Assembly (NCBI GenBank): GCA_918807975.1
Contig: OU964923.1
Coordinates: 22,363,235 to 22,427,234 of the forward strand
Reading direction: 5' to 3'
Length of the DNA stretch: 64,000 nt
DNA from: Aplidium turbinatum
Taxonomy: Eukaryota; Chordata; Ascidiacea; Aplousobranchia; Polyclinidae
The position numbers and the translations under genes were made by a program. The notes beneath the pieces are model-generated. The model had not been told where the DNA came from. It did no database searches and saw nothing but the letters and a program-made list of their open reading frames with translations. This document shows positions 55,201 through 64,000 of the stretch, in pieces. Every line of letters starts with the position of its first letter. Positions within the stretch are counted from its first letter, which is position 1.

Positions 55201-58200
55201 GTAAGTAGGCTATTGGTTACATAAACTGCATGTTTTTTTAATTCATAAAGACAAATGATGTATCTGATTCAAACATTGCACAATTCTTCGATTAGCTGGG
55301 TTTGGTCAAATAGCATGGTAAAAAATTTTCCAGTTCTTTCCATGTTGCCTTAATACTTACATCAGTCTGCCACCATTTGTAAAAATCTCAATTCAGAGAC
55401 AGCCGATTTCAGAGATTTCTAAAATCTCACAGCGACATCTTTATATTCAAAGGAATTACCTTATAATAAAGGTTAATCGAATAATGTTTCAGCGGAAAAA
55501 AATAAAACAGTTGTCTAACGGGGTTTCGTGATTAACAATAGTGGTTAACCATTGAATGAAGTTGCAGTGAAAATTTCTCAACTAAAGTTGCTAGATATCG
55601 CTATAGCCTACTGTGCACCCGCAAGATATCAGTTGATTTACATCTACCTCACTGAAACAACAATTTTCTCATTTGCATCATGGGTATGGGAAGGAAAACA
55701 CACTAACCGCCTAGTCGCCTACCCAAATGATCCCTACAAATTCTCTTAATAAACAGAAGCCATCGCTGGAATTAAACAATCACCAAATTGATTTTCTCTG
55801 AAAAAGATTGTCTCAGAATTGGGATTTTTCCGTAACAATTTGTTTAATTTGTAACAATTTGTAGCTTCTAAGTCATCATCATCATAATCCATCGTCGGTT
55901 TGTTCCCCACTAGTGGGGGTGGCCGATTGTTTCCGCGCAGCAATTGTTTTAATCCCTTTTCTCCATTTCACCCTGTCCCTTGCATCTTCCTCCTTCAGTC
56001 CGGCTTTTTTAAACTCATCCTTCACTTGTTGTTTCCACGTTCTTCTTGGACGACCGCGTTTCCTCTTCCCATCCACCTTTAGATCTAGTGCCTTTCTAAG
56101 AAAACTTCCTTCCTCCCTCCTTATCACATGTCCATACCATCTTACTCCATTTGCCCTTGCCAGTTGGTCTATGGTCTCTCTCATCTCTAGCATATCCAAC
56201 AATTCTTCAGTCCTTTTTTCCCTTCTCGTTTTCACCCCACACATTGCTCTCACCATTGACCTTTCCGTTCTTTAGTGTATTTTAGTGTATCTTATAGTGT
56301 ATCTTATATTATCTTATTATCTTATTATCTTATTATCTATGTTATCTTAATATCTTATTATCTATATTATCTTATTATCTATATTATCTTATCTTATTAT
56401 TATCTATATGTATCTTATAGTATCTTATAGTGTATTTTAGTATATATTTTAGTGTAAGTAGTGTATCATAAAAATGTTAGTTTGTCAGAATAATTTTTAA
56501 ACATATCGTACCTGTACCTCTTAATTCAATTGTTTTTTTGTTCCATATTATAAAATGTCAGTAGCCGAGGCTACTTTTGATAAACTGTGAAGCTGTTAAT
56601 TGATTCTCTTGGGGTTGTGGAAAAACTTCTTTGATCTGAGTTAGTTTCAGCAAAGTACATGAGTACGTTTGTAGTGAAATTATTTACAGTGTGAAACTTG
56701 TGGTTTACAAATGGAACTTGGCACAGATGTTAATACACATGAAGTGTCATGCTGAAATCATTTTCTCAAATTCTACTGTGCTTTAGTTAACCTTCACATT
56801 TTGTTTATTATCAGGTAAGACTTCCCATTCTTGAAGAAGAGCTAACCGACTTTGAAAAGAAATATGCAGCTTTAAGAGATGAATTAGAATTTGAAAAAAG
56901 TTGTTTAAATGACTGGGAATTGGAAAAACACAGACAGCAACACCTTATTAAAGAAATAGAGGTAAATATAATATATCCTTCTAGTTAAACAATTATATAC
57001 AAATTTTACCTTTAAACCTCGATAAACTTCGATTATGCTGTGTTTATTTGCATCATAAGACAAATTGAATTAGTAGTAATATTTATGCAAAATATTGTGT
57101 AAGTGTTGATTGCATGTAACTCGAATGACTACAGGGGAAAACTTTTTTCAATTTAGCTCAGACTAACTTGTCACTAAAAAGTTGTTTTGATGCATGTACT
57201 GCACAATAAAAATCTTTACAAAATTTAATGTATAGCTGTTATATTTAAATGTGTTACTTGTTTGAACTTTGACCTGTTGCAATACTCAGCAGTATTCAAG
57301 TGTACAGTCTCATATTATGCATATGCAATGGCCACTGTCTTGAAAGTAGGATTAAAAACTCGCTAGGTTCCGGAGTTTTAAGTTTTATCTATAAAATTGT
57401 GATCTTAGGATTATTTGTCTTAAAATGTCTTCAATCTCGTAAAATTTGCAACCATAAAAGGGAAGGAAAATTTTAATGTAACACATGATGTCAGTTAAGG
57501 CCGAGTGTGCTTTTCCAATTCTTGGGTGCCATACGTTGTTAATAACTCAGAAATCTTCTGATTACTAGGCTACTCTCTTGTTGTTGCTTTGATTTCACAG
57601 CTGTACATTTCTCTTCCCGCAATCTCAGAAATGTGACGTCACATAGTAAATATTACTCTCAGCATTTCTTATTGACTATCCAACACCCAAGACTCCTTCA
57701 AAGGTTGTGTGCCCATCGCTATCCCACTATCTGTGGTTTCTTACTTATTTTAAAATACTTCATTCATCTTAAACACTAAGTATTTCCATGATTCGATCTT
57801 ATTGATTATGATGACAATGATAATATGTTCAGGATAAGTGAAGCATATTTGTAGTAGTGAAATCCGTTCTCTATGAGCAGTGTCCGTTGAGAACAAAAAT
57901 GATGCGTCTGTATTACTACCAAGACATGGGTGCTTTTGACGCTCCTTGATTTCCGCTCCCACAAACCTAAGAAGTGCCATGATCGACCAAACATAGATAG
58001 GGTACTCTATGCACTATGCAGTGTGGTTCAATTCCAATGTATTTGTTTTCTAGGCTGGCAAGAAAAATCCTGAAGATATTGATTTTAAAGAAACTAATCA
58101 AGATTTAGAAGATAATTATGAAGCTTCCTTTTCTGAGTTCAAGGATACAACGGAAGAGCTTAGTAAGAGCATACAAACAATTACGTTTTCGTGCTGTCAA

Positions 58201-59689
58201 CTCGCTTGTACGTAATCATGATGATTCATTTTGTGCACACATGTGTAAGGATATTTTTAGAAATTTAACTCAGAGAGTTTATTATCGAACTGGTACATAA
58301 TGACTTTAATAAACTGTTACGCAAATGGCATACCATACCAGCAAAATGTTCTTGCAGAGTGTTCAAACTGTTCACACACCTTAATTAGGAGGATGCATGA
58401 TGGCATGTCATTTAGTTAGGGTAAATTTTGGACATCTACAGACTACACAAGTACACATACAGACATATATAATCATTTTTTGAACGAACAAAAAGTTGTA
58501 ATCAACAACTAGTGCGGATGGGATGTTTTTTGTGCTATCGGCTACAACAAAACGATAGAATAATTGTGAGTGCTACGATTGTTTGTTGTTACTTGCGAAG
58601 GTGCAGATAATGACTTTGGCAACATAAATCGTCGACCCCGGGACTCTCTTGTCCTCATCGTTAAACAGCAACTTGGGAACGACATGGTGTGGGTCCTTCC
58701 AAGAGAGGAGTGGATCAAAGAAGAAGATTTGAGAACGGTAAAGTTTTTTTATTCTCAGTCATTGCAAGTTAAACCTTAAAACGGAATCGTTTTATTTCAG
58801 TGGTTGACTTTGACTGTTTCTGTGCCATACTTATATATCGGAAAGTACTTTCTACTGGCAGGTCACGCCCGCACTGAATTTACTTAGTTATTTTGTATTT
58901 AAAACAAAACTTTTGTCATTTTTCGCCAGTATGATACAGAAATTCTCACCTACATTCCACACAATGACGTTTTCTTTCATGCGGCTGATTATGGTTGACC
59001 TCTGTGGTGCCATCACATGTGACGTTACTGGTGGTTTGTGTCAAAAAAGGGACAAACGCAGCTGGGAGAGACCAAAGGATTTTAGATCAAGGGGATGCGA
59101 AACTACGTTCGCGCTTGGCTTATCCGCCACACTACAAGGGTTACATTTTTTTTACAAAATATTGTACTTACTTTTTATAGGTTATAAAATAATTTAAGAG
59201 TTTTTTGTTGAAAACAAGGTTGTGGCAAGGAATAAGAAAGTTATTGAATTGAGAACTGACCCTTCTAATGTGGCCGGGAAAGCGGAGCTTCCCTATGTCA
59301 CCCTCTTCATTGGTGACCTAGCATCTTCATTGGTGACCTAGCATACATTGATTTGTGCGTGTCAAAGGCTTGTTTTTTGCTTTTAGTCGGCGGAACGTGC
59401 TTTGATCAATCACTGCGGAAGCATCCTCAACGTGGACTTCATCTCCAACGCCCCGTCCGGTTTCTATAAATACAAGTTTCCTAAAGGGGCTCGAAGCGAT
59501 GCGAGGGTTGGCGCCAAGCTGTTCATCTACAACGCGTTCGTCCAAAGGAATTCACAGACTAAATCCACTCCTTCTTTTAAAATGGAAAAGACCGAAAAGG
59601 TCCTGGACCACGCCTGGGTAGCGAAGGACGAAATGCGCAACTTCATGAAACCGAAATTTGTTGCCGCTATCGATAAAATCATTTTGTAA
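55009..59689 (+). CDS. MRPL46: Mitochondrial large-subunit ribosomal protein mL46, five exons
   Basis: A protein of the mitochondrial 39S ribosomal subunit with a Nudix-like fold. Exons 55009-55200, 56815-56961, 58054-58162, 58601-58737 and 59387-59689 join in frame to 295 residues (human about 279). Matching blocks in order: SPWKLCAAVCL; LPILEEELTDFEKKYAALRDE; DLEDNYEASFSEF; RRPRDSLVLIVKQQLGNDMV then WVLPREEW; LINHCGSILNVDFISNAPSG then FYKYKFP, VGAKLFIYNAF; and HAWVAKDEMRNFMKPKF. The first about 38 residues (MASHLARKILPKS, basic, few acids) look like a mitochondrial targeting peptide. All junctions have AG acceptors and GT donors. An AATAAA near 60226 may be the polyadenylation signal. Confidence 0.95.
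55873..56275 (-). mobile_element. 5'-truncated LINE tail, copy 1
   Basis: On the minus strand it encodes RTEELLDMLEMRETIDQLAR and ANGVRWYGHVIRREEGSFLR, then KRKRGRPRRTWKQQVKDEF, the C-terminal end of a LINE ORF2 common in marine invertebrates. It ends with the 3' tail ATTATGATGATGATGA. It lies in MRPL46 intron 1 and is nearly identical to 60983-61274, so both are fairly young. Confidence 0.85.
56276..56460 (+). repeat. TATCTTA microsatellite tract
   Basis: Irregular tandem TTATCTTA/TTAGTGTATC units next to the LINE tail in MRPL46 intron 1. Confidence 0.85.
56815..56961 (+). CDS. MRPL46: MRPL46 exon 2
   Basis: Acceptor TTATCAG; 49 codons VRLPILEEELTDF through KEIE, helical and charged; donor GTAAAT. 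Confidence 0.92.
58054..58162 (+). CDS. MRPL46: MRPL46 exon 3
   Basis: Acceptor TTTTCTAG; AGKKNPEDIDF through DTTEEL plus one base; donor GTAAGA. Confidence 0.9.
58601..58737 (+). CDS. MRPL46: MRPL46 exon 4
   Basis: Acceptor TTGCGAAG; the two-base start completes Ser; ADNDFGNINRRPRDSLVLIV through KEEDLRT; donor GTAAAG. Confidence 0.92.
59304..59345 (+). repeat. Tandem duplication of 20 bases
   Basis: TCTTCATTGGTGACCTAGCA occurs twice in direct succession in MRPL46 intron 4, about 45 bases before exon 5. Confidence 0.9.
59387..59689 (+). CDS. MRPL46: MRPL46 exon 5
   Basis: Acceptor TTGCTTTTAG; SAERALINHCGS through AAIDKIIL and TAA. Confidence 0.95.
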   Translation, partial: SAERALINHCGSILNVDFISNAPSGFYKYKFPKGARSDARVGAKLFIYNAFVQRNSQTKSTPSFKMEKTEKVLDHAWVAKDEMRNFMKPKFVAAIDKIIL

Positions 59690-60354
59690 ATTTTTTCACA
59701 TTTTCTTTTATTTTTTAAACTTTCTGCCGCGCATGGGACAAGGTTAAACCTGACCGCGAAACTTACGACTTCTATTTGCTTTGTGTCGTTCAACCTTATT
59801 CCAATGTTCTTTGGCAGCATTTCCTTAAAAGTCTTGTAGATCCAGTTCCGTGTATGAGCCCTTCAAGCAAACCAGTCCTTTTCACATTTACAACGTTTCA
59901 TTTTAGTGTTTTACAACCTCTGCTGACGTTCAATCGATGTAAAAAAGTACTGATTTGTTTCTAGGAAAGAAGTGCCGTCATAATGCAATGTTTTGGCAAT
60001 GACAGAACGGTGAGTTCAATTGCAATTGAGTTAAGGTTAAGCTGATTGTATTGTTCGGTTGCTTTTCACAACTGTTGAGGAGGTTTGTTTAATGGCAGCT
60101 GCATGACTCAGCAATATTACAACGCGATTTGTGGACGAGAAACAAATCGAATTAAAGCTCCAACTTAAACCTCTCTTTCAGAAGGTTTTTGGGTATGCCA
60201 TAACCCGTGCGTCGTTGTTCAAAATAATAAATTGTACGATAAAAATGTGCTTCTTCAGGAAACTGAGTTTCAGTTGCATTGTGAGTGCATTGTGAACGAA
60301 GCGTTGGTCAAACAGACAGAGCGCATTTTCGTGTCACATGTCTCCATACAGCAG

Positions 60355-60402
60355 AATCCGTCATTTTTACATATTCATCAATCAATATAAAAATGACGGA
60401 TT
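60355..60402. repeat. 14-bp hairpin between convergent genes
   Basis: AATCCGTCATTTTT at 60355-60368 pairs with AAAAATGACGGATT at 60389-60402 across a 20-base loop, between MRPL46 and DNAI1 3' ends. Confidence 0.8.
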
Positions 60403-60982
60403 TTTCTGTTTGGGTCTTGTGGTGTTGAAAGCACCACCTCAAGTGACGTCCGGGCTGTATACCTTCTCTTTAGTTGTTATTGCTTTCATTATTAGCCAAT
60501 TAAATTTTGGTTATCCACTGAATTGTGAATCTTGGTTACAATTTATCTTTGTCCCACAGTGAAGCTGCAACAGTTAGGGTTATTTCATTCAATATCTTAG
60601 CGGACGATTGGAATCGCTATCAAACTTAAAGAATGTGCGATGGCACTTCGGATAGACACAACAAGATGCTGTGTAATATAGTGTCAGAGTCGTAGAGGCT
60701 GTTTGACTATTTCATGTCGACATTTTCTTTACTCTTTTCAGTACGACATGGGTCGCCAGCTAGCATGTCGGCTGTGACTAGGGTTGCCAGGAGGCCTAAA
60801 ATTCGGACAAAAAAAATGATAAATTGATTTAATTTCATAAACTGTGTCCGACGGATGGCAAACCATTCCAACCTTTGTTTGTGCCAATGTTTAAGTTCCT
60901 GTGACATGTGTGAAGTGCTGGACCACAAATAATACAGTTTTTTATGAACTGTTCTAAAATGTCGGAATTTCAGACTGATACC

Positions 60983-61274
60983 ATAGACCAACTGGCAAGG
61001 GCAAATGGAGTAAGATGGTATGGACATGTGATAAGGAGGGAGGAAGGAAGTTTTCTTAGAAAGGCACTAGATCTAAAGGTAGATGGGAAGAGGAAACGCG
61101 GTCGTCCAAGAAGAACGTGGAAACAACAAGTGAAGGATGAGTTTAAAAAAGTCGGACTGAAGGAGGAAGATGCAAGGGACAGGGTGAAATGGAGAAAGGA
61201 TTAAGACAATTGCTGCGCGGAAACAATCGACCACCCCCACTAGTGGGGAACAAACCGACGATGGATTATGATGA
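60983..61274 (+). mobile_element. 5'-truncated LINE tail, copy 2
   Basis: Encodes DQLARANGVRWYGHVIRREE and KRKRGRPRRTWKQQVKDEFK, then the same 3' UTR and GATTATGATGA tail as copy 1. A 7-bp duplication TGATACC flanks it (60976-60982 and 61275-61281). Shorter at the 5' end than copy 1. Confidence 0.87.
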
Positions 61275-61880
61275 TGATACCGTCCGAAATCTTCTTGTAA
61301 TACTTGGCTATGGCTGCCTCAGTCACGAGCTTTATCTTATTTGAACAGTGGGATAACTTTTTGTTACATGAGTGCTGCTGTATAATTTACTTAGCTAATG
61401 ACTCCTACCCTGCCTAAAAGGATGGGCTTGGACTGAAAAGATGTGACGGGTTTATTGAGCAAAACAACATTATAGCCTACTACAGTGTAAAAGTCCGGAA
61501 TCAAAAACCATCGCAACTGTTGATGGGTTGTGTTTCGTAAAGCGCAATACAAAAACAAGAGAATCATCTGTAAGAAAAAGGTTTGGATGATCGAGTACAA
61601 ACGAACTAAATAGACACGATAATAACGATTTCATTCACGCTCAATGTATTTGATTAAAGCGCAGCAAAAAATCTCTATGTTCAAGTCAGAAAACTTGCTC
61701 TAGTCAAAATGAAGAAAATTACGCGCTACCGCGAACATGGTAATGAAATGATAAGAAAGTCAGAAATAACTTCGCGTAATGAGGAGTGTTGAAACTCTGA
61801 CCTTCAGGGACCAGAGGGCAACATTTAAACACGGATTGTAATCGACGGTAAAATATAAATAATCGTTTGCAATTTTTAAC

Positions 61881-61988
61881 TTATTTTTTATCTTTGTTGG
61901 CCGGCTCTCGTACAAGGCTGAGTATCTTGTCAAGTTTAGCAATTTCAATCTCGGGGTCTATGGGAGTGTTTTCTTCACCCTTCTTTTT
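61881..61988 (-). CDS. DNAI1: DNAI1 terminal exon
   Basis: 35 codons and TAA; charged, ending [17 protein letters not shown]. Confidence 0.88.
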   Translation of the reverse strand, partial: KKKGEENTPIDPEIEIAKLDKILSLVREPANKDKK

Positions 61989-63819
61989 CTGTAATAAAAA
62001 TACATCATGCAATGAGTTTCGCATTTAACAGCATGATCGTTGTTTAGGCTACTTCACAAATGTACGCTCTACCACATAGCCTATTTGTCAAAAAAATACA
62101 TTAGCCTATGTTACTGGTGCGATAGAGTGGAAGGATATTTTTAATACACAAACCCTAAAATGACAGACCACCAACAACAAGTTCAGCCTGAGAGTATTCG
62201 TGATACGTTCTGTGATCATATGGACAACAACAGTGCTGCCTAACTTTTTATACCCCTTTCAAACTTTTATCACGCTTACAGGCTTCTAGACTAAGGGTGA
62301 CCCGAAATAGAATTTTTGCAAAATTAGGCCTAATTTTGAATAAGCTATATATTAATGATAGCACTTAAATTGCTACCCGTTAAAATCAATGCATTCGCTG
62401 AAATCAGTTTGAAAACCAATGATATGAAGCAATACAAAAGGATATTAGCCTACATTCAAAATGTCCAGACCAGCCTGGCAGCCTAGTTCCAACAAAACCT
62501 ACGCGTTGGGGAGAGTCAACGTTTGATAGAGACGAAAGGTTGTCTACCCACGTGACACCAATCCAGATAAAAAGACTGAATCTCATAACATACTTGAATT
62601 GTGGAGATGGAAATCTGTTCTCTTTCCATTCACTTAATTTAAATCTTGTCATAAGACCAACTAACCTACATATTAGCAGAAACTTCAGTCACTTGTGTAG
62701 GGTCGGTCTACAACAGGGGTTCTTAACCGGGGGTAAATTTCATCTACCGAGGGGGTAAATTTACTAAATCATAAATTAAGGCTTTCAGACAAAATTAGAT
62801 CTGTGGAGAAGAAGAGTTAAAAAAGGAATTTACGCAAATTTTTCAACATTTGACGATTGGAAAGTCAGTAGAAGTCGCAACGAGATTTCTGACCTCGAAG
62901 TCGAAATATGCCAGCACCTTGCCGCCTTAAAAAAGAACTTTGACGGTTATTTCGAAGGTGAAAGTTTTAACAGTAAGCTATACTGCTCTTTAAATAACTC
63001 ATCTCTTCGAAGCCAAGTTAGAAAGTAATGCTGACGATGATCTTTGCAAAGATGAATTGATTGATCTTCAATGTTCAACAAAGCTTTGTTCCAAATTCTT
63101 ATCGTGCAATGGTGACTTTTCCAAGTTTTAGTGTGGATCAGTCGAAGAAAGTTCCTTACGCTGACTAAGCGTGCATTTGAAGTTATTATACCTTTTCTAA
63201 CTACTTATCTGTGTGAAGCAAAGTTCTATTCATTGTTGACTATTCACTGCGAGTAGCTCTTTCAACGACTGTTCCAAGATATTATTTTTCACAGGATCTC
63301 GTCAAGAACAATTGTGTCTTCGGCAAATAAACAGCTTGTTTTTGATATCTGCCAAGGTAAATCCAGACAAAAAAGGATGTTTTGCACTTCTTCTCGTGGT
63401 TGACTGGACACGATGACATCACAAGGGGCCACCAAAACGGTGGGGGTAAATTTTACTTTTTTCATTGGGCAAGGGATAAACGAAACAAAAAAGGTTAAGA
63501 ACCCCTGGTCTACAACAATGACTCGAGCCTATGCAGAGTATCCTACCCTGCGTGAAGCTGCCAGAGATTTCTCCAGAACAATCCAAGATCTGACTTATCA
63601 TCTTATTCAACAAATGGACATCTCAGTTCTTACCTTAGGGACTTTCCTCAAATTGGGCGACAATTTTAAGCTTGTGACGTAGCCACGTTCGTCACCAACT
63701 ATGACGATCATGTGCTTGGGATTGAACTCGACATGCGTCAACTTTGTCTTCTTCTTCTGGACAACCGACTGCTCGCACAGAGCTTCGTACTTGTTCACGT
63801 TCAAGTCGAATACGTGAAT
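61881..63819 (-). CDS. DNAI1: Axonemal dynein intermediate chain 1, last two exons (partial)
   Basis: DNAI1 is a WD-repeat intermediate chain of the outer dynein arm of motile cilia and sperm flagella. Exon 63819-63634 (62 codons) encodes [55 protein letters not shown] and KVPK, the last WD repeat and tail. Exon 61988-61881 encodes [20 protein letters not shown] then [15 protein letters not shown] and TAA, matching the human ending (EIAKLDKLLNLVRE). Both exons are phase 0, with acceptors TTGTTGCAG and TTATTACAG and donor GTAAGA. The intron holds the hAT at 62714-63507. Upstream exons lie beyond the window. A minus-strand AATAAA at 61456-61451 could end the transcript. Confidence 0.93.
62714..63507 (+). 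mobile_element. hAT (Buster-type) element in DNAI1 intron
   Basis: Ends CAGGGGTTCTTAACCGGGGG and, inverted, CAGGGGTTCTTAACCTTTTT, with a perfect duplication GTCTACAA (62706-62713 and 63508-63515; central TA). A decayed transposase piece, [20 protein letters not shown] then [20 protein letters not shown], lies at about 62800-62960 on the plus strand. It is an internally deleted copy, 794 bases. Confidence 0.93.
63634..63819 (-). CDS. DNAI1: DNAI1 penultimate exon
   Basis: 186 bases, phase 0, with the [18 protein letters not shown] block unique to DNAI1-type intermediate chains. Confidence 0.95.
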
Positions 63820-64000
63820 CTGCAACAACAATTTCAACATTAAAATCTGGAACGTTGAGTACTGAGTAGCTTAAGTTGGAATTAGGGATTGAAAAATTGG
63901 AGGCTTAAAACGTCACGGGGTGTGTTAGGTTGTCGTAAATGTAAAACACAAAACCATAACGTAACAACGTCAAAGCATGTTAACTTGTTAAGTCACCGTT

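Noticed and set aside
58930-59335. Coding-like islands in MRPL46 intron 4 (for example YDTEILTYIPHNDVFFHAAD; NKKVIELRTDPSNVAGKAEL)
   Set aside because: The amino-acid patterns look protein-like but I cannot name a family, and they fall in different frames without a splice model; they may be a decayed gene or element.
1-64000. CRISPR arrays, bacterial operons, riboswitches
   Set aside because: Spliced animal genes throughout; none of these are expected or seen.

Overview
This is AT-rich animal genomic DNA with spliced genes, consensus GT...AG introns and heavy transposon debris. The genes fit an invertebrate deuterostome, most likely a tunicate (ascidian). That assignment is inferred from Islet gene architecture and general repeat character; the sequence does not prove it. 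I recognise four host-type genes: islet (minus strand, complete coding region of six exons, 14140 to 2500), a FAR1/ZSWIM-like gene (plus, 49302 to 51658, probably damaged or incompletely modelled), MRPL46 (plus, complete, five exons, 55009 to 59689) and the 3' end of the axonemal dynein intermediate chain gene DNAI1 (minus, two exons, 63819 to 61881, continuing past the right edge). MRPL46 and DNAI1 converge.

Layout: 1-44 is the end of a hAT element whose full relative lies at 43277-45064. 2.5-14.1 kb is islet, whose introns hold short MITEs, a tRNA-derived SINE and a fold-back element with telomere-like core. 14.1-26.8 kb is a gene-poor upstream region with MITEs, a pogo-like element containing a 278-bp hairpin, a hammerhead-like Penelope relic and a SINE. 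26.8-48.1 kb is a transposon graveyard dominated by hAT elements whose 8-bp target duplications can be read exactly. One hAT was split by an apparently full-length two-ORF LINE, and one 3.2-kb hAT holds a second hAT that holds a third. 48.3-49.3 kb has an inverted repeat and a minisatellite running up to the start codon of the ZSWIM-like gene; an intron of that gene holds a Penelope-like element with a 16-bp target duplication. 53.9-54.9 kb is a fold-back element with a nested MITE. 55-64 kb holds MRPL46 and DNAI1 with two truncated LINE tails and one more hAT.

The most unusual signal is genome-wide rather than a gene. The short words TAGGCTA, TAGCCTA and TAGGCCTA (and less often TACCGGTA, TACGGTA, TACCGTA) are scattered at far above chance. 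In three places where two copies of one sequence can be compared, one copy carries exactly such an addition: TA has become TA + 3-4 G/C bases + TA. At least two splice donors also lie inside the word. This looks like a repeated micro-insertion process with TA duplication, for example transposon excision footprints, and it is the main thing worth following up.
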